Shown here one piece after another: positions 9,712 through 18,712 of a stretch of 64,000 bases of DNA. The DNA comes from Pseudomonas poae (GTDB lineage: Bacteria; Pseudomonadota; Gammaproteobacteria; Pseudomonadales; Pseudomonadaceae). Both the position numbers and the translations under genes were made by a program. The stretch spans positions 3,300,001-3,364,000 of the forward strand of contig CP034537.1 in assembly GCA_004000515.1 (NCBI GenBank), read 5' to 3'. The notes below the pieces were generated by a model. It searched no databases. It worked only from the letters and a program-made list of their open reading frames with translations, and was not told where the DNA came from. How positions within the stretch are numbered: position 1 is the stretch's first letter; each line of letters opens with the position of its first letter.

Positions 9712-10033
9712 GGCGGCCACTAACCTGTAGAAAATTAACTTGGCCAGGCATCGTACAGGAAATACTTGACAATTGCTTGGCAAATATCCCCCTGAAATAA
9801 AGGCGGTGCGCGAAAATAACCAAAGTTCATCTTTGAAATAAGCCGCTAACTTACTGTTTTAACTCGAATCCAAGGGCGTACCGGCGCCGGGGGCGGCGTA
9901 AAAATTCAGCCGATTGATCGGACGAGCGGGGCGGTGCCACTGGAACGCCACGCAAGCCCGCGATTTTTCAGGCGCGCGCGCGTGGCGGGCGCAACTCGGG
10001 TAGAATGCCGCCCACGTAACGAGGGTATTGGAA
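9712..10033. other. Intergenic stretch upstream of cvfB
   Basis: 322 bases without a gene. The first 150 are A+T-rich and probably hold the promoter of the small gene on the minus strand. The rest is very G+C-rich, with CGCCGGGGGCGGCG near 9887-9900 and an alternating GC run (GGCGCGCGCGCG) near 9971. No ORF with codon character was seen. Confidence 0.6.
10001..10006 (+). promoter_or_regulatory. Possible -10 box for cvfB
   Basis: TAGAAT lies 27 bases before the cvfB ATG after a GGG. No convincing -35 box is found 16-18 bases upstream. Confidence 0.35.
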
Positions 10034-10870
10034 ATGGCTTTAGTCGGGCGCTACAACAGCTTGCAAGTGGTTAAACACACTAACTTTGGTTTGTACCTGG
10101 ACGGTGCGCAAGACGGTGAAATCCTCTTGCCTAATCGGTATATCCCCAAAGATATTCCCAGTGAAGATGAAGATTGGCTTAACGTTTTCATTTATCTGGA
10201 CAGCGATGACAAACTTATCGCCACGACTGAAAAGCCGAAAGTTCAAGTAGGCGAGTTTGCCAGTTTGAAAGTCGTGGAAGTCAACAGTATTGGCGTATTC
10301 CTCGATTGGGGTTTGCCAAAAGATCTGTTGTTGCCGTATTCGGAAGAAAAACGCCAGATGACGGCCGGCGAGTACTGCGTGGTGCACGTCTACCTCGACA
10401 AGCACACCAAGCGCATCACCGCGACCGCACGCCTGGACCGCTACCTGGACAAGACCCCGGCCAACTATCAGGTCGGCCAGGAAGTTGACCTGCTGGTTGC
10501 CGAAGCCACGGACATGGGCTTCAAGGCGATCATCAACAACAAGCATTGGGGCCTGATCCACAAGAACGAAGTGTTCAAGTTCCTGCGCCCTGGCAAGGAA
10601 GAGAAAGGCTTTATCAAAGAGATCCGTGCCGATGGCAACATCAGCCTGAGCTTGCAACCGGTCGGCCAGGAGGCGGCCTCCAGTCTGAACTCGAAGATCC
10701 TCGCCAAGTTGCGTGAAAACAACGGCACCTTGCCGGTCAGCGACAAGAGTGACCCGGCGGTGATCAGCAACTTGTTCGGCGTAAGCAAGGGCAACTTCAA
10801 GAAGGCCATCGGTGCCCTCTACAAGCAGGGCCAGATTGTGATTCATGCGGATCGCATTGAACTAAGCTGA
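10034..10870 (+). CDS. cvfB: CvfB-family S1 RNA-binding protein
   Basis: A 278-residue soluble protein of the CvfB/YitL family. Three S1-like beta-barrels are visible: residues about 3-60 (GRYNSLQVV..FGLYLDG), 68-130 (GEFASLKVVEVNSIGVFLDWG) and 145-210 (QEVDLLVAEATDMGFKAIINN). A C-terminal winged helix follows (AVISNLFGVSKGNFKKAIGALYKQGQIV). The family binds RNA and affects virulence-factor expression in Staphylococcus; the role in Pseudomonas is not defined. ATG 10034 follows GAGGG at good spacing; a TTG six bases upstream is less likely. Confidence 0.88.
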   Translation: MALVGRYNSLQVVKHTNFGLYLDGAQDGEILLPNRYIPKDIPSEDEDWLNVFIYLDSDDKLIATTEKPKVQVGEFASLKVVEVNSIGVFLDWGLPKDLLLPYSEEKRQMTAGEYCVVHVYLDKHTKRITATARLDRYLDKTPANYQVGQEVDLLVAEATDMGFKAIINNKHWGLIHKNEVFKFLRPGKEEKGFIKEIRADGNISLSLQPVGQEAASSLNSKILAKLRENNGTLPVSDKSDPAVISNLFGVSKGNFKKAIGALYKQGQIVIHADRIELS

Positions 10871-10886
10871 GAGCGGTTTGCTCTTC

Positions 10887-10911
10887 TGTAGGAGCCAATC
10901 GGCTCCTGCAG
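10887..10911 (+). terminator. Hairpin after cvfB
   Basis: CTGTAGGAGCC and GGCTCCTGCAG pair around a short loop 16 bases after the cvfB stop. There is no T-run, so it may be a transcript-end stabiliser or a repeat fragment and not a true intrinsic terminator. Confidence 0.45.
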
Positions 10912-10922
10912 AGGCTGTCTCA

Positions 10923-11321
10923 ATGTCCAGAAAAGCTATCTTCGCCTACCTCGGCACCCTGTTCGCCTTCCTTGTGCTCGACGGCCTCTGGCTCGGCGTC
11001 GTGATGGGGCCCACCTACAAATCCCTGCTGGGCCCGCTGATGCTTGATCAGCCACGCCTGTTGCCCGCAGCACTCTTCTACCTTCTCTATGTCCTCGGTT
11101 GCGTGGTGTTTGTTGTCCTGCCCAGTGCAAGTTGGCGGCGCGCTGCCCGCTTGGGCGCCTTGCTGGGGTTGGTTGCCTATGGCACCTATGACTTGAGCAA
11201 TTGGGCAACCCTGCAAGGCTGGTCCGCCGGGTTGGCGGTGATGGACATGGCGTGGGGCACTGTCCTGACTGCAATGTGCTGCACAGTTGGGTATTTGTGT
11301 GCACATCGGGTGCGGGAGTGA
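10923..11321 (+). CDS. DUF2177 family membrane protein
   Basis: A 132-residue inner-membrane protein with four hydrophobic helices (about 8-30, 46-67, 76-93, 105-125). Family signatures include LDGLWLGVVMGPTYKSLLG near the N-terminus and YGTYDLSNWATLQGWS before the last helix, which match DUF2177. The start ATG 10923 begins MSRKAIFAYLGT. The function of the family is not known. It follows cvfB by 52 bases across a hairpin. Confidence 0.82.
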   Translation: MSRKAIFAYLGTLFAFLVLDGLWLGVVMGPTYKSLLGPLMLDQPRLLPAALFYLLYVLGCVVFVVLPSASWRRAARLGALLGLVAYGTYDLSNWATLQGWSAGLAVMDMAWGTVLTAMCCTVGYLCAHRVRE

Positions 11322-11520
11322 TTGTGTACAGGATTTTTGTGCACCGTTGCTGAGCGATGCCCCCGCTTCTAAACCTTGTTCACATCCTTTGGAACGCCGT
11401 ATTAGAAGGATTGTGTGCCATTGGCACGCATTCTGCTGACTGCTTCGTATACAAACCGCGCCGCCTTCCGTATGCACACCCGCAACGGCAGCGCAGGCGG
11501 GTATTACGAGGAGCCCAGCG

Positions 11521-12963
11521 ATGACCGAACAATTGCCCAAAGGCTATAGCCCGCGCCTGTATAACCAGGACTTGGGCCCACTGCCGCAAAAGTGGACCTG
11601 GTACAACATCTTTGCCTTCTGGATGAGCGACGTGCACAGCGTCGGCGGCTATGTGTTCGCCGCCAGTTTGTTCGCGCTTGGCCTGGCCAGTTGGCAGGTG
11701 CTGATCGCCTTGCTCGCGGGTATCTGCATCGTGCAGTTGATCGCCAATCTGGTGGCCAAGCCGAGCCAGCAAGCTGCTGTACCGTATCCGGTGATCTGTC
11801 GGTTGGCCTTCGGCGTGTTCGGCGCGAATATTCCCGCAGTGATCCGCGGCCTGATCGCTGTAGCGTGGTATGGGATTCAGACGTACTTGGCGTCGAGTGC
11901 CTTGATCATCGTGGTGCTGCGGTTTTTCCCACAGATGGCGGTATACGCCGAGCCGCATTTTGCGGGCCTGTCCTACCTCGGCTGGTTTGGTTTCCTCAGT
12001 CTGTGGGTGCTGCAGGCGGCGGTGTTCTGGGCCGGCATGGAGTCCATCCGTCGTTTTATCGATTGGGCCGGGCCGGTGGTGTATGCGGTGATGTTTGCCT
12101 TGGCCGGTTGGATTGTGTGGAAGGCCGGCTGGGCGAACATCAGCTTTACCCTGGCGGAAAAATCGCTGTCGGGCTGGCAGGCTTTTGGCCAGGTGATCGT
12201 CGCAACCGCATTGGTGGTGTCGTACTTTTCCGGGCCGACCCTTAACTTTGGCGACTTCAGCCGTTACTGCCGAAGCATGCACGACGTACGACGCGGCAAC
12301 TTCTGGGGGCTGCCGGTGAATTTCCTGGCGTTCTCGCTGGTGACGGTAGTGATTGTCTCGGGCACCTTGCCGGTGTTTGGCGAAATGCTCCACGACCCGA
12401 TTGCCACTGTCTCGCGCATCGATAACAGCATGGCCGTATTGCTCGGTGCCTTTGCCTTTGTGACCGCCACTATCGGCATCAACATCGTCGCCAACTTCGT
12501 ATCCCCGGCGTTCGATTTCGCCAACGTTGCGCCAAGCAAGATCAGCTGGCGTGCGGGTGGGATGATCGCCGCCGTGGCCTCGATCTTTATCACTCCCTGG
12601 AACCTGTTCAACAACCCGCTGATGATCCACTACACCCTGGACATCCTCGCCGCCTTCATCGGGCCGTTGTTCGGCATCCTGTTGGTGGACTTCTACCTGA
12701 TCAAAAAGCAGAAGATCGACGTGGATGCGCTGTTCGATGACAGCCCGAGCGGGCGCTATTACTTCGACGGTGGTGTGAACTGGACGGCGGTCAAGGCGCT
12801 GGTGCCGGCGACGCTGGTGGGTGTCGCCATCACCTTCACTCCGGCGTTGCAGGGCATGGCCAACTTCGCCTGGTTCACCGGATGCTTTCTGGGTGGGTTG
12901 TTTTTCCTGGTATTAGCGCGACGGGAACAGGTGCGCACGCCCGTTCCGTTGGTGGCTGGCTGA
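11521..12963 (+). CDS. NCS1-family nucleobase:cation symporter
   Basis: A 480-residue transporter with about 12 hydrophobic helices. Early NCS1 features are NIFAFWMSDVHSVGGYVFAASLFALG, and the later FSGPTLNFGDFSRY, NIVANFVSPAFDFANVAPSKISW and GPLFGILLVDFY are family signatures for uptake of purines, pyrimidines, hydantoin or allantoin with Na+ or H+. The ribosome site ACGAGGAGCCCAGCG directly precedes ATG 11521. The specific substrate cannot be told. Its 3' end overlaps the convergent MFS gene by about 50 bases. Confidence 0.9.
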   Translation: MTEQLPKGYSPRLYNQDLGPLPQKWTWYNIFAFWMSDVHSVGGYVFAASLFALGLASWQVLIALLAGICIVQLIANLVAKPSQQAAVPYPVICRLAFGVFGANIPAVIRGLIAVAWYGIQTYLASSALIIVVLRFFPQMAVYAEPHFAGLSYLGWFGFLSLWVLQAAVFWAGMESIRRFIDWAGPVVYAVMFALAGWIVWKAGWANISFTLAEKSLSGWQAFGQVIVATALVVSYFSGPTLNFGDFSRYCRSMHDVRRGNFWGLPVNFLAFSLVTVVIVSGTLPVFGEMLHDPIATVSRIDNSMAVLLGAFAFVTATIGINIVANFVSPAFDFANVAPSKISWRAGGMIAAVASIFITPWNLFNNPLMIHYTLDILAAFIGPLFGILLVDFYLIKKQKIDVDALFDDSPSGRYYFDGGVNWTAVKALVPATLVGVAITFTPALQGMANFAWFTGCFLGGLFFLVLARREQVRTPVPLVAG

Positions 12964-14081
12964 ATGCCGCAATAACACCGCCCCCGCCACAAGCAAGCCG
13001 CAACCGGCGACGACCAGCGCCGGTTGCAGGCCACCACTCAGGTGGCTGCTGACCGATGCCAGCAAAGGCCCGCACAATTGACCGATGGCAAAGCTGGCCG
13101 TGAGCAGGCCGGTGCTGCGTTGGTAGCCGTGGGGGCGATGTCCCGCAGGCGGGCCATCACCAGTTGCATGCACGCCAGGAACGGTGCGCCACACAGCAAC
13201 ACACCCAATGCCAGGCCCCAGCCATTGCCCAGCAGGCAGGCGAATACGCCGAAAGCTTGCAACCACAACGTGGTCATCAACCAACGGCGGGTGGTGTGTG
13301 GATCTTTGCGGCGCAAGCTCGCGACCACCACGCCCATTGCCGCTGCCAAGCCAAAGCACGGCCAGAACAGATCGGCCTGCCAGGCCCCCTTGAACTGCGC
13401 GCTGGCCATCTGCGACAAAAACGTCGCCGGGATGATGTAGCCCAAGCCGTAGAGGAAGTAGATCCAGCCCAGGTGCGCAATGCTCTCATTGCTGCCGGCG
13501 CTGGTGTCGGGGGCGGCTGTGAAGGTGGGTTGCGGCAGGAACGGCAGGATCGCCAGCAGCATCACCAGCGCCACCGCGCCATACACCAACCACAACGTTG
13601 CAGAGTCTTGTCCCAGCAAGTTCGAACCCAGCGCCAGCAACCCCGTCAATAAAATCCCCAGGCCCGGCCCGGCAAATACCAGCGCCCCAAGGCGCGGACG
13701 ACCCGCAGCAATCGCCAGCGGCTGGCTCAGGCTGGTGATCATCACCAACGCCCATGCACTGGCGACACCCGTACCAAAGCGCAACAGCAGATGCGGCCAG
13801 AACCCATGCGCCCAGTACGACACCAGGGTCAGCAGTACGCATAACCACAGCCCGCCATAAAGACGTCCGCGAACGTGGTGATGGCTGCGTGCAAAGATCG
13901 AATCCACCGCACCTACGAAGTAGCCCAGGTAATTGGCCGCTGCGATCAGGCCGGCGCCCGTCAGGTCGATCTGACCTTCGCTAAGTAAGTGCGGCATTTG
14001 CGGGGTGAGGGCGAAACGGCCAATGCCCATCGCCATCATCAAGGCGACAAAGCTGGCGAGTAAGCGGATCAGGGGTGACAT
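12913..14081 (-). CDS. YbfB/YjiJ-family MFS transporter (frameshifted)
   Basis: A major facilitator of the YbfB type: MSPLIRLLASFVALMMAMGIGRFALTP at the start and FAGPGLGILLTG in the middle are typical. The frame opened at 14081 breaks after MARLRDIAPT; the remaining 80 residues (HGYQRSTGLLTASFAIGQLCGP...) are in the next frame. One G restored to the five-G run at 13131-13135 (forward strand) gives RLRDIAPHGYQRSTGLL and a 389-residue carrier with about 12 helices. It is divergent from a LysR gene, which probably controls it. Substrate unknown. Confidence 0.85.
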
Positions 14082-14185
14082 GTTCGGGTTTCCTGCAGGT
14101 CAGCGATTGATCTTCAGGCTAAAGCCGATTGACTTTCTGTAAAATTGAATAATAGTGAGTAACTTGTTCAGTTTTGGAGAAAGGT

Positions 14186-15079
14186 ATGGAGTTCAGTCAA
14201 TTGCGCATTTTCCAGGCCGTGGCGGAAGAGGGCTCCATTACGCGCGCGGCCGAGCGCCTGCATCGCGTGCCGTCGAACCTGTCAACGCGACTCAAGCAGA
14301 TGGAGGAGCAACTCGGCGTCGAGCTGTTCGTGCGTGAACGCCAGCGCTTGCAGCTTTCTCCTGCGGGCAAAGTGTTGCTGGGCTACAGCACGCGCCTGCT
14401 GGCCTTGCATGACGAAGCCCACGGCGCGGTGCAGGGCGGGCAACCGGCTGGCGATTTTGTACTGGGCAGCATGTACAGCACGGCGGCGGTTCATTTGCCC
14501 AAGCTGCTGGCGCGCTATCACAAGGCGTATCCGATGGTGAACCTTCAAGTGCAATCGGCGCCCAGCGGTGAGTTGCTTGAAGGCTTGATCACCGGTCGCC
14601 TGGACGCTGCTTTTGTGGACGGCCCCATCACGATCGCCACACTCGACGGTGTGCCGTTGTGTGAAGAACGCCTGGTATTGATCTGCGAAGCCGATCACCC
14701 GCCCGTGCGTGGGCCGCAAGATGTCGCGGGGCGCTCGGTGTTCACGTTCCGACGCAGCTGCGCCTATCGCACACGGCTAGAGACGTGGTTTTCCCACGAG
14801 CACGTGGCTATGGGGCGGGCGATTGAGATCGAGTCCTATCAGGGCATGCTGGCCTGTGTGATTGCCGGTTCCGGGGTGGCGCTCATGTCTGAATCCATGC
14901 TCGACAGCTTGCCGGGCAAGGACAGCGTGTCCGTTCATCCGCTGACAGGGCCATTTGCCACTGCGACGACCTGGCTGATGTGGCGAAAGGGTATGCTCGG
15001 CGCTAACCTCAATGCGTGGATTGACCTGCAGCAAGTGGATAGGGCTGAGGTGTTGCAAGACACACGCGCCATTGCTTGA
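14186..15079 (+). CDS. LysR-family transcriptional regulator
   Basis: A 297-residue LTTR. The N-terminal winged helix-turn-helix spans residues 1-60 (FSQLRIFQAVAEEGSITRAA, PSNLSTRLKQMEEQLGVELF), followed by an effector-binding domain with GDFVLGSMYSTAAVHLPKLL and a later CAYRTRLETWF. The start ATG 14186 follows GGAGAAAGG. The divergent arrangement with the YbfB-like MFS gene 104 bases away is the usual sign that the LysR protein regulates that transporter and itself. Confidence 0.9.
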   Translation: MEFSQLRIFQAVAEEGSITRAAERLHRVPSNLSTRLKQMEEQLGVELFVRERQRLQLSPAGKVLLGYSTRLLALHDEAHGAVQGGQPAGDFVLGSMYSTAAVHLPKLLARYHKAYPMVNLQVQSAPSGELLEGLITGRLDAAFVDGPITIATLDGVPLCEERLVLICEADHPPVRGPQDVAGRSVFTFRRSCAYRTRLETWFSHEHVAMGRAIEIESYQGMLACVIAGSGVALMSESMLDSLPGKDSVSVHPLTGPFATATTWLMWRKGMLGANLNAWIDLQQVDRAEVLQDTRAIA

Positions 15080-15089
15080 ACGATCCGTC

Positions 15090-15103
15090 AGGATTCAGAT
15101 CAA
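15090..15103 (+). promoter_or_regulatory. Possible Anr/FNR half-matching site upstream of the PA1414-type gene
   Basis: AGGATTCAGATCAA fits the second half of the Anr/FNR consensus TTGAT-N4-ATCAA exactly and has GAT at the right spacing in the first half. It lies 120 bases before the 40-residue ORF. P. aeruginosa PA1414 and the SicX RNA made from its leader are known to be Anr-dependent, which is why this is listed, but the match is incomplete. Confidence 0.3.
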
Positions 15104-15222
15104 TTCAGTAATAGTTCGTTGTGGTTTCGTTCAAGCATTACGTAGGACTTAGGGCTACTATCACTGTAGGAAGGGGCGACAGAATTTGCGCCCGCCAGCA
15201 TTACCCTCAAAGGGGGCAAACC

Positions 15223-15345
15223 ATGAAAGAGAAAATTCAAAACTGGCTCCACGACCTCGGTGTTGCATTGGGCTTGATCGAGCCGCCACTGCAGCCGGTG
15301 CCGATCCGCACTGACGACGAGCAGCGCCGGCCACGTCGCAGGTAA
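15223..15345 (+). CDS. PA1414-family small protein
   Basis: A 40-residue protein, MKEKIQNW then LHDLGVALGLIEPP and a basic C-terminus ending RRPRRR. I recognise the family from P. aeruginosa PA1414. A strong ribosome site (AAAGGGGGCAAACC) precedes ATG 15223. The first half forms a short amphipathic helix. The 143-base untranslated stretch before it is where P. aeruginosa makes the SicX small RNA; whether one is made here cannot be judged by eye. Function of the peptide unknown. Confidence 0.75.
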   Translation: MKEKIQNWLHDLGVALGLIEPPLQPVPIRTDDEQRRPRRR

Positions 15346-15369
15346 TACGAGCTTAAGCCGAATTAAAAC

Positions 15370-15458
15370 TGTGGAGCGAGGTTGCTCGCGAATGCGGTGT
15401 GACAGTCGATGAAAGGTTGACTGACACGCCGCCTTCGCGAGCAAGCCCGCTCCCACTT
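15370..15458. repeat. REPIN (two inverted REP units)
   Basis: Two copies of the REP core, GGTTGCTCGCGAATGCGG and its inverse CCGCCTTCGCGAGCAAGCCC, flank about 30 bases. The outer arms are GTGGAGCGAG and GCTCCCAC. The left copy is slightly degenerate. It sits in the 361-base gap between the PA1414-type gene and the orphan gene. The remainder of that gap (15466-15706) shows no gene. Confidence 0.85.
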
Positions 15459-15706
15459 TGGGTTCTACGTCAGGCAAAAAACAGCCGCGACAGCCCACAA
15501 CGCCAACGTCCCCTTCACTCGCCCAATCACCAGGCTTTGGCATTCCAGTGTCGGAATTGGGCTACCTGCCTATCAGAATCGGCTGACTTATTAGATTTTA
15601 AAGACGCGCGTAGGTTGAGTTCCGCCGGGTAATGATTTGTATCGTTTACCCCCACTTTATTGAGTGCCTCTCATCGGGGTATCAGTAAGTTTGCGGAGAT
15701 ATCGCC

Positions 15707-17232
15707 ATGACACTCTCTTCCGTTCCGCCCGTCGCTGCGTCACTCATCGCTACAACCGACAATATTTTACAGATCGCACCTGTGTCGAAACGCTGGAAGG
15801 CTGACGCACCCAGCAACGTAGTGTTTCTGCGCCCGACAATAACCAAGCACGCTTTGCTGATACAGATCGGACTTCTGCGCCCATCCACGATCATTGTTGC
15901 CGACCAAACCATCGATGCCGACATCATTGATCAATGGCGTGCATCTCACCCCTTTGGAGATCTCTGCCTGGTCCGCAGGGGTACAAGCTTGGATAAGGTG
16001 CGGGTGGATCTTTGCAAGTTCAACGGCATTCAAGTGGTCAACACACCTGGGATCAACGCGCCGCATGTGGCTGCTTATATCGCGCATTGGCTGACACTGG
16101 GAGATCTCACTGCCCCGCATGAGGTCTGTGTATTGGGGTTCGGCAATGTAGGCAAAGAGCTGGTCAAGTTACTGCTGGATCAAGATCCGGACGTTCGGAT
16201 CAAGGTGTTGGTTCGGCAGGGGCGAGCGTCCGATAGAACCGAGAAAGTCTTTTGCAAGAGTCGAGTGTCGTTTGTCGTGGATTGGTTAGAGGCGCTGGAG
16301 GGGGCTTCTGCTGTCGCCATCTGCTTGTCTCTGAATGATGAGTCTGCACATCGTATTGATCGAGGCCTCATTCAGTGCATGCACAGTCACGCTCGCTTGG
16401 TCTGCGTCGCCAAACCGGATGTCTTTAGTGATGATGCTTTGCAGACGTTGGCGGTGGCTGAAGGCGTCCAGCTTGTAGTGGACTACGGGCCTGCAACATT
16501 GGATGCGTTCCGGATGCGCACACAAGCGCTCGGTTGTAGTGTTGACACGTGGCGCAACCCTGCAACCCTGACGACGCACGCGGCCACTACTGAAGCCTGC
16601 AATGTTGACCTTGATTACGCGGTCTCAGTCCAACTGAGCTTGACGGCCCTGAGCGGCATTGTCCGGCGCCAACTTGCGCAATCCTTGGCGATTCCCTCGC
16701 AACCCTTAGAAGCCGGTGCGCCGCAGGTGTCGATCATCGGCAGAGGTATCAACGGTCTGCTCCAAGCGGTGATGCTCCGGTTGGCGAATTATCAGGTGAC
16801 GATCTACGAAGGCAATCAGGATCGCGATGGTGCCAGTCATCGGTTGCCTGCAAGACCGTATTTGGCGGTTGAGTGTCATCGCGCAGGTGTCGAATTGTTT
16901 GAAAAGCTCCTTGCGGACAATCCATCGCTGGCTCCCTTATTTAAAGAGGCAGCCTACGATATCGAGTTCGCCCCTTTAAAGGGTGAGATAGAGGCCCTTT
17001 GCGGCGCTCTGGGGTTCAGTTTCAGCCTAAGCATCTGAGTTTGGGCGAAATTGCCGAATTGAGCAGAGAGCATGTCGTCGTCAGTACGATGGGGGGAGAG
17101 GAGGAGGTTTCGATAATTTATTGCGCTGCCTACTATCGAATTGCGGCCGGGGGCATATCACAGAGTTTGGTATGGGCTTCTGTAGTTCAGGAAGTCATCC
17201 AGGCAAACCGAAGGTTGTCAGTTGAATCATAA
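15707..17232 (+). CDS. Orphan two-Rossmann protein: 2-hydroxyacid-dehydrogenase-like plus FAD/NAD-binding-like halves (frameshifted)
   Basis: Residues about 40-330 resemble D-isomer-specific 2-hydroxyacid dehydrogenases: FNGIQVVNTPGINAPHVAAY, the dinucleotide loop VCVLGFGNVGKEL and SHARLVCVAKPDVFSDDALQ. The usual catalytic Arg (in NxxRG) and His are not evident, so catalysis is doubtful. Near residue 343 a second beta-alpha-beta motif begins (VSIIGRGINGLLQAVML...VTIYEG), like FAD- or NAD-binding oxidoreductases, but only about 165 residues remain. The frame breaks at 17011-17014; one added G gives ALGVQFQPKHLSLGEIAE and a 508-residue protein. G+C is visibly lower than in neighbours. No pathway is assigned. 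Confidence 0.65.
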
Positions 17233-17263
17233 AAAACGGGCGCGACATCCGACGTCGCGCCCG
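17231..17263 (-). terminator. Terminator of the SSS symporter gene
   Basis: On the minus strand CGGGCGCGAC and GTCGCGCCCG form a 10-bp stem followed by six T. It lies directly after the stop of the symporter gene and also abuts the end of the convergent orphan gene. Confidence 0.85.
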
Positions 17264-17294
17264 CTGAAGAAACCGCTCTACATCCTGTTATGCA

Positions 17295-18677
17295 TCAAAC
17301 TGCCCGAGCCACCGCTGCCTCCGGCTTGGGCGACAGCAAACTCACTACAACAAAACTCACCAGCCCAATCGCCAGGCTGTAGTAGATCGGCGTGTTCGAA
17401 TCCAACCCATCCTTGATCATGAACACCAGCGCCGTCACAAAGCCTAGGGTCATGGACGCAATCGCCCCGGACGTGGTTGCGCGTTTCCAGAAAATCGCAC
17501 CCATCAGCGGAATCAGCATGCCGCCCACCAACAGGTTGTACGCCAGGGTCAACGCACTGATCACATCATTCACCACCAGTGCAATACCCAGCACGGCAAT
17601 GCCCGTCAGCATTGTGAACAAGCGGTTGATCGCCAGGCTCGACTGTCTACCGCCACGCAAACGCGGCAGCAGGTCTTCGGTCAATACGGTGGACGCAGCC
17701 AGCAAGCCGGCACTGGCGGTGGACATCATTGCGGCCAGTGCTGCAGCAATCACCAAGCCACGGATGCCGTCCGGCAGCGAGACTTTAACGATGGCGGCAA
17801 ACGCGTTGTTGACGTTGTCCAGGTCCGGGATCAGCACATGCGCCGCCATGCCGATCAGTGCACAGGCCAGGCCGTAGAGGATGCAGTAGAAACCCGCGAA
17901 GGTGCCGGCGTACTTGGCGACCTTTTCGTCACGGGCGGTGAACACCCGTTGCCAGATGTCCTGGCCGATCAGGATGCCGAAGAAGTAGATCATGAAGTAG
18001 GTGATGATTGTGTCCCAGCCAATCGCGGTGAAGCTGAAATTCGACGCTGGCAGCTTGGCCACCAACTCATCCCAGCCGCCAACGCGGTACAGGCAGATCG
18101 GCAGCAGGATAAACATCAGGCCGACGGTCTTGATCACGAACTGCACGATGTCGGTGAGGGTCAGCGACCACATGCCGCCGATGGTCGAGTACACCACCAC
18201 CACGCCACCGCCCAGCAGCACGGAGATCCAGAACGGCAGGCCGAACAGCACTTGCAGCACGGTGCCGATGGCCAGGATCGAGGTCACGCCGATCATCAGC
18301 GCGTAGGCCAGCATGATCACCGCACTCGCTTGGCGGGCCATGGGGTTGTAGCGTTTTTCCAGCACTTGGGTGACGGTGAAAATCTTCAGCTTCAGCAGCG
18401 GCTTGGCCAGGAACAAGTTCAGCGCAATGATGCCCATGCCCAGTGCGGCACACAGCCAGAAGCCGGAGATGCCATGCACGTAGCCCAGGCGTACGGTGCC
18501 GACGGTAGAAGCACCGCCCAATACCGTGGCAGCCATGGTGCCCATGTACAGCGACGGGCCCAGGTTGCGACCGGCTACCAGGTAGTCCTCGTGGGTCTTG
18601 GCGCGGCGCATGCCGTAATAGCCGAGCACGAGCATGCCGGCGGCGTAGATGAGTACGACGAATAAATCCAAAGCCAT
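17295..18677 (-). CDS. Sodium:solute symporter (SSS family) of the guanidinobutyrate locus
   Basis: A 460-residue inner-membrane symporter with about 13 helices. SSS-family signatures: EDYLVAGRNLGPSLYMGTMAAT near the N-terminus, GGASTVGTVRLGYVHGISGFW, and the AAALAAMMSTASAGLLAAST Na+-site segment in helix 8. It lies 36 bases downstream of the NCS1 permease gene in the same direction and ends at a strong terminator, so it is the last gene of the gbu-linked unit. The equivalent P. aeruginosa gene is PA1418. Uptake of a guanidino compound is a reasonable inference, not shown. Confidence 0.88.
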   Translation of the reverse strand: MALDLFVVLIYAAGMLVLGYYGMRRAKTHEDYLVAGRNLGPSLYMGTMAATVLGGASTVGTVRLGYVHGISGFWLCAALGMGIIALNLFLAKPLLKLKIFTVTQVLEKRYNPMARQASAVIMLAYALMIGVTSILAIGTVLQVLFGLPFWISVLLGGGVVVVYSTIGGMWSLTLTDIVQFVIKTVGLMFILLPICLYRVGGWDELVAKLPASNFSFTAIGWDTIITYFMIYFFGILIGQDIWQRVFTARDEKVAKYAGTFAGFYCILYGLACALIGMAAHVLIPDLDNVNNAFAAIVKVSLPDGIRGLVIAAALAAMMSTASAGLLAASTVLTEDLLPRLRGGRQSSLAINRLFTMLTGIAVLGIALVVNDVISALTLAYNLLVGGMLIPLMGAIFWKRATTSGAIASMTLGFVTALVFMIKDGLDSNTPIYYSLAIGLVSFVVVSLLSPKPEAAVARAV

Positions 18678-18712
18678 GACGGCGATTCTCCGGTTATCTT
18701 TTTTATGGGCGA

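Noticed and set aside
9765..9790. TTGACA-like promoter at 9765 reading towards cvfB
   Set aside because: TTGACA is present but no -10 box follows at 16-18 bases, and it lies 260 bases from the gene.
11380..12630. 416-codon minus-strand frame opposite the NCS1 gene
   Set aside because: Composition is dominated by His, Gln, Arg and Gly, and the NCS1 transporter on the other strand is clear.
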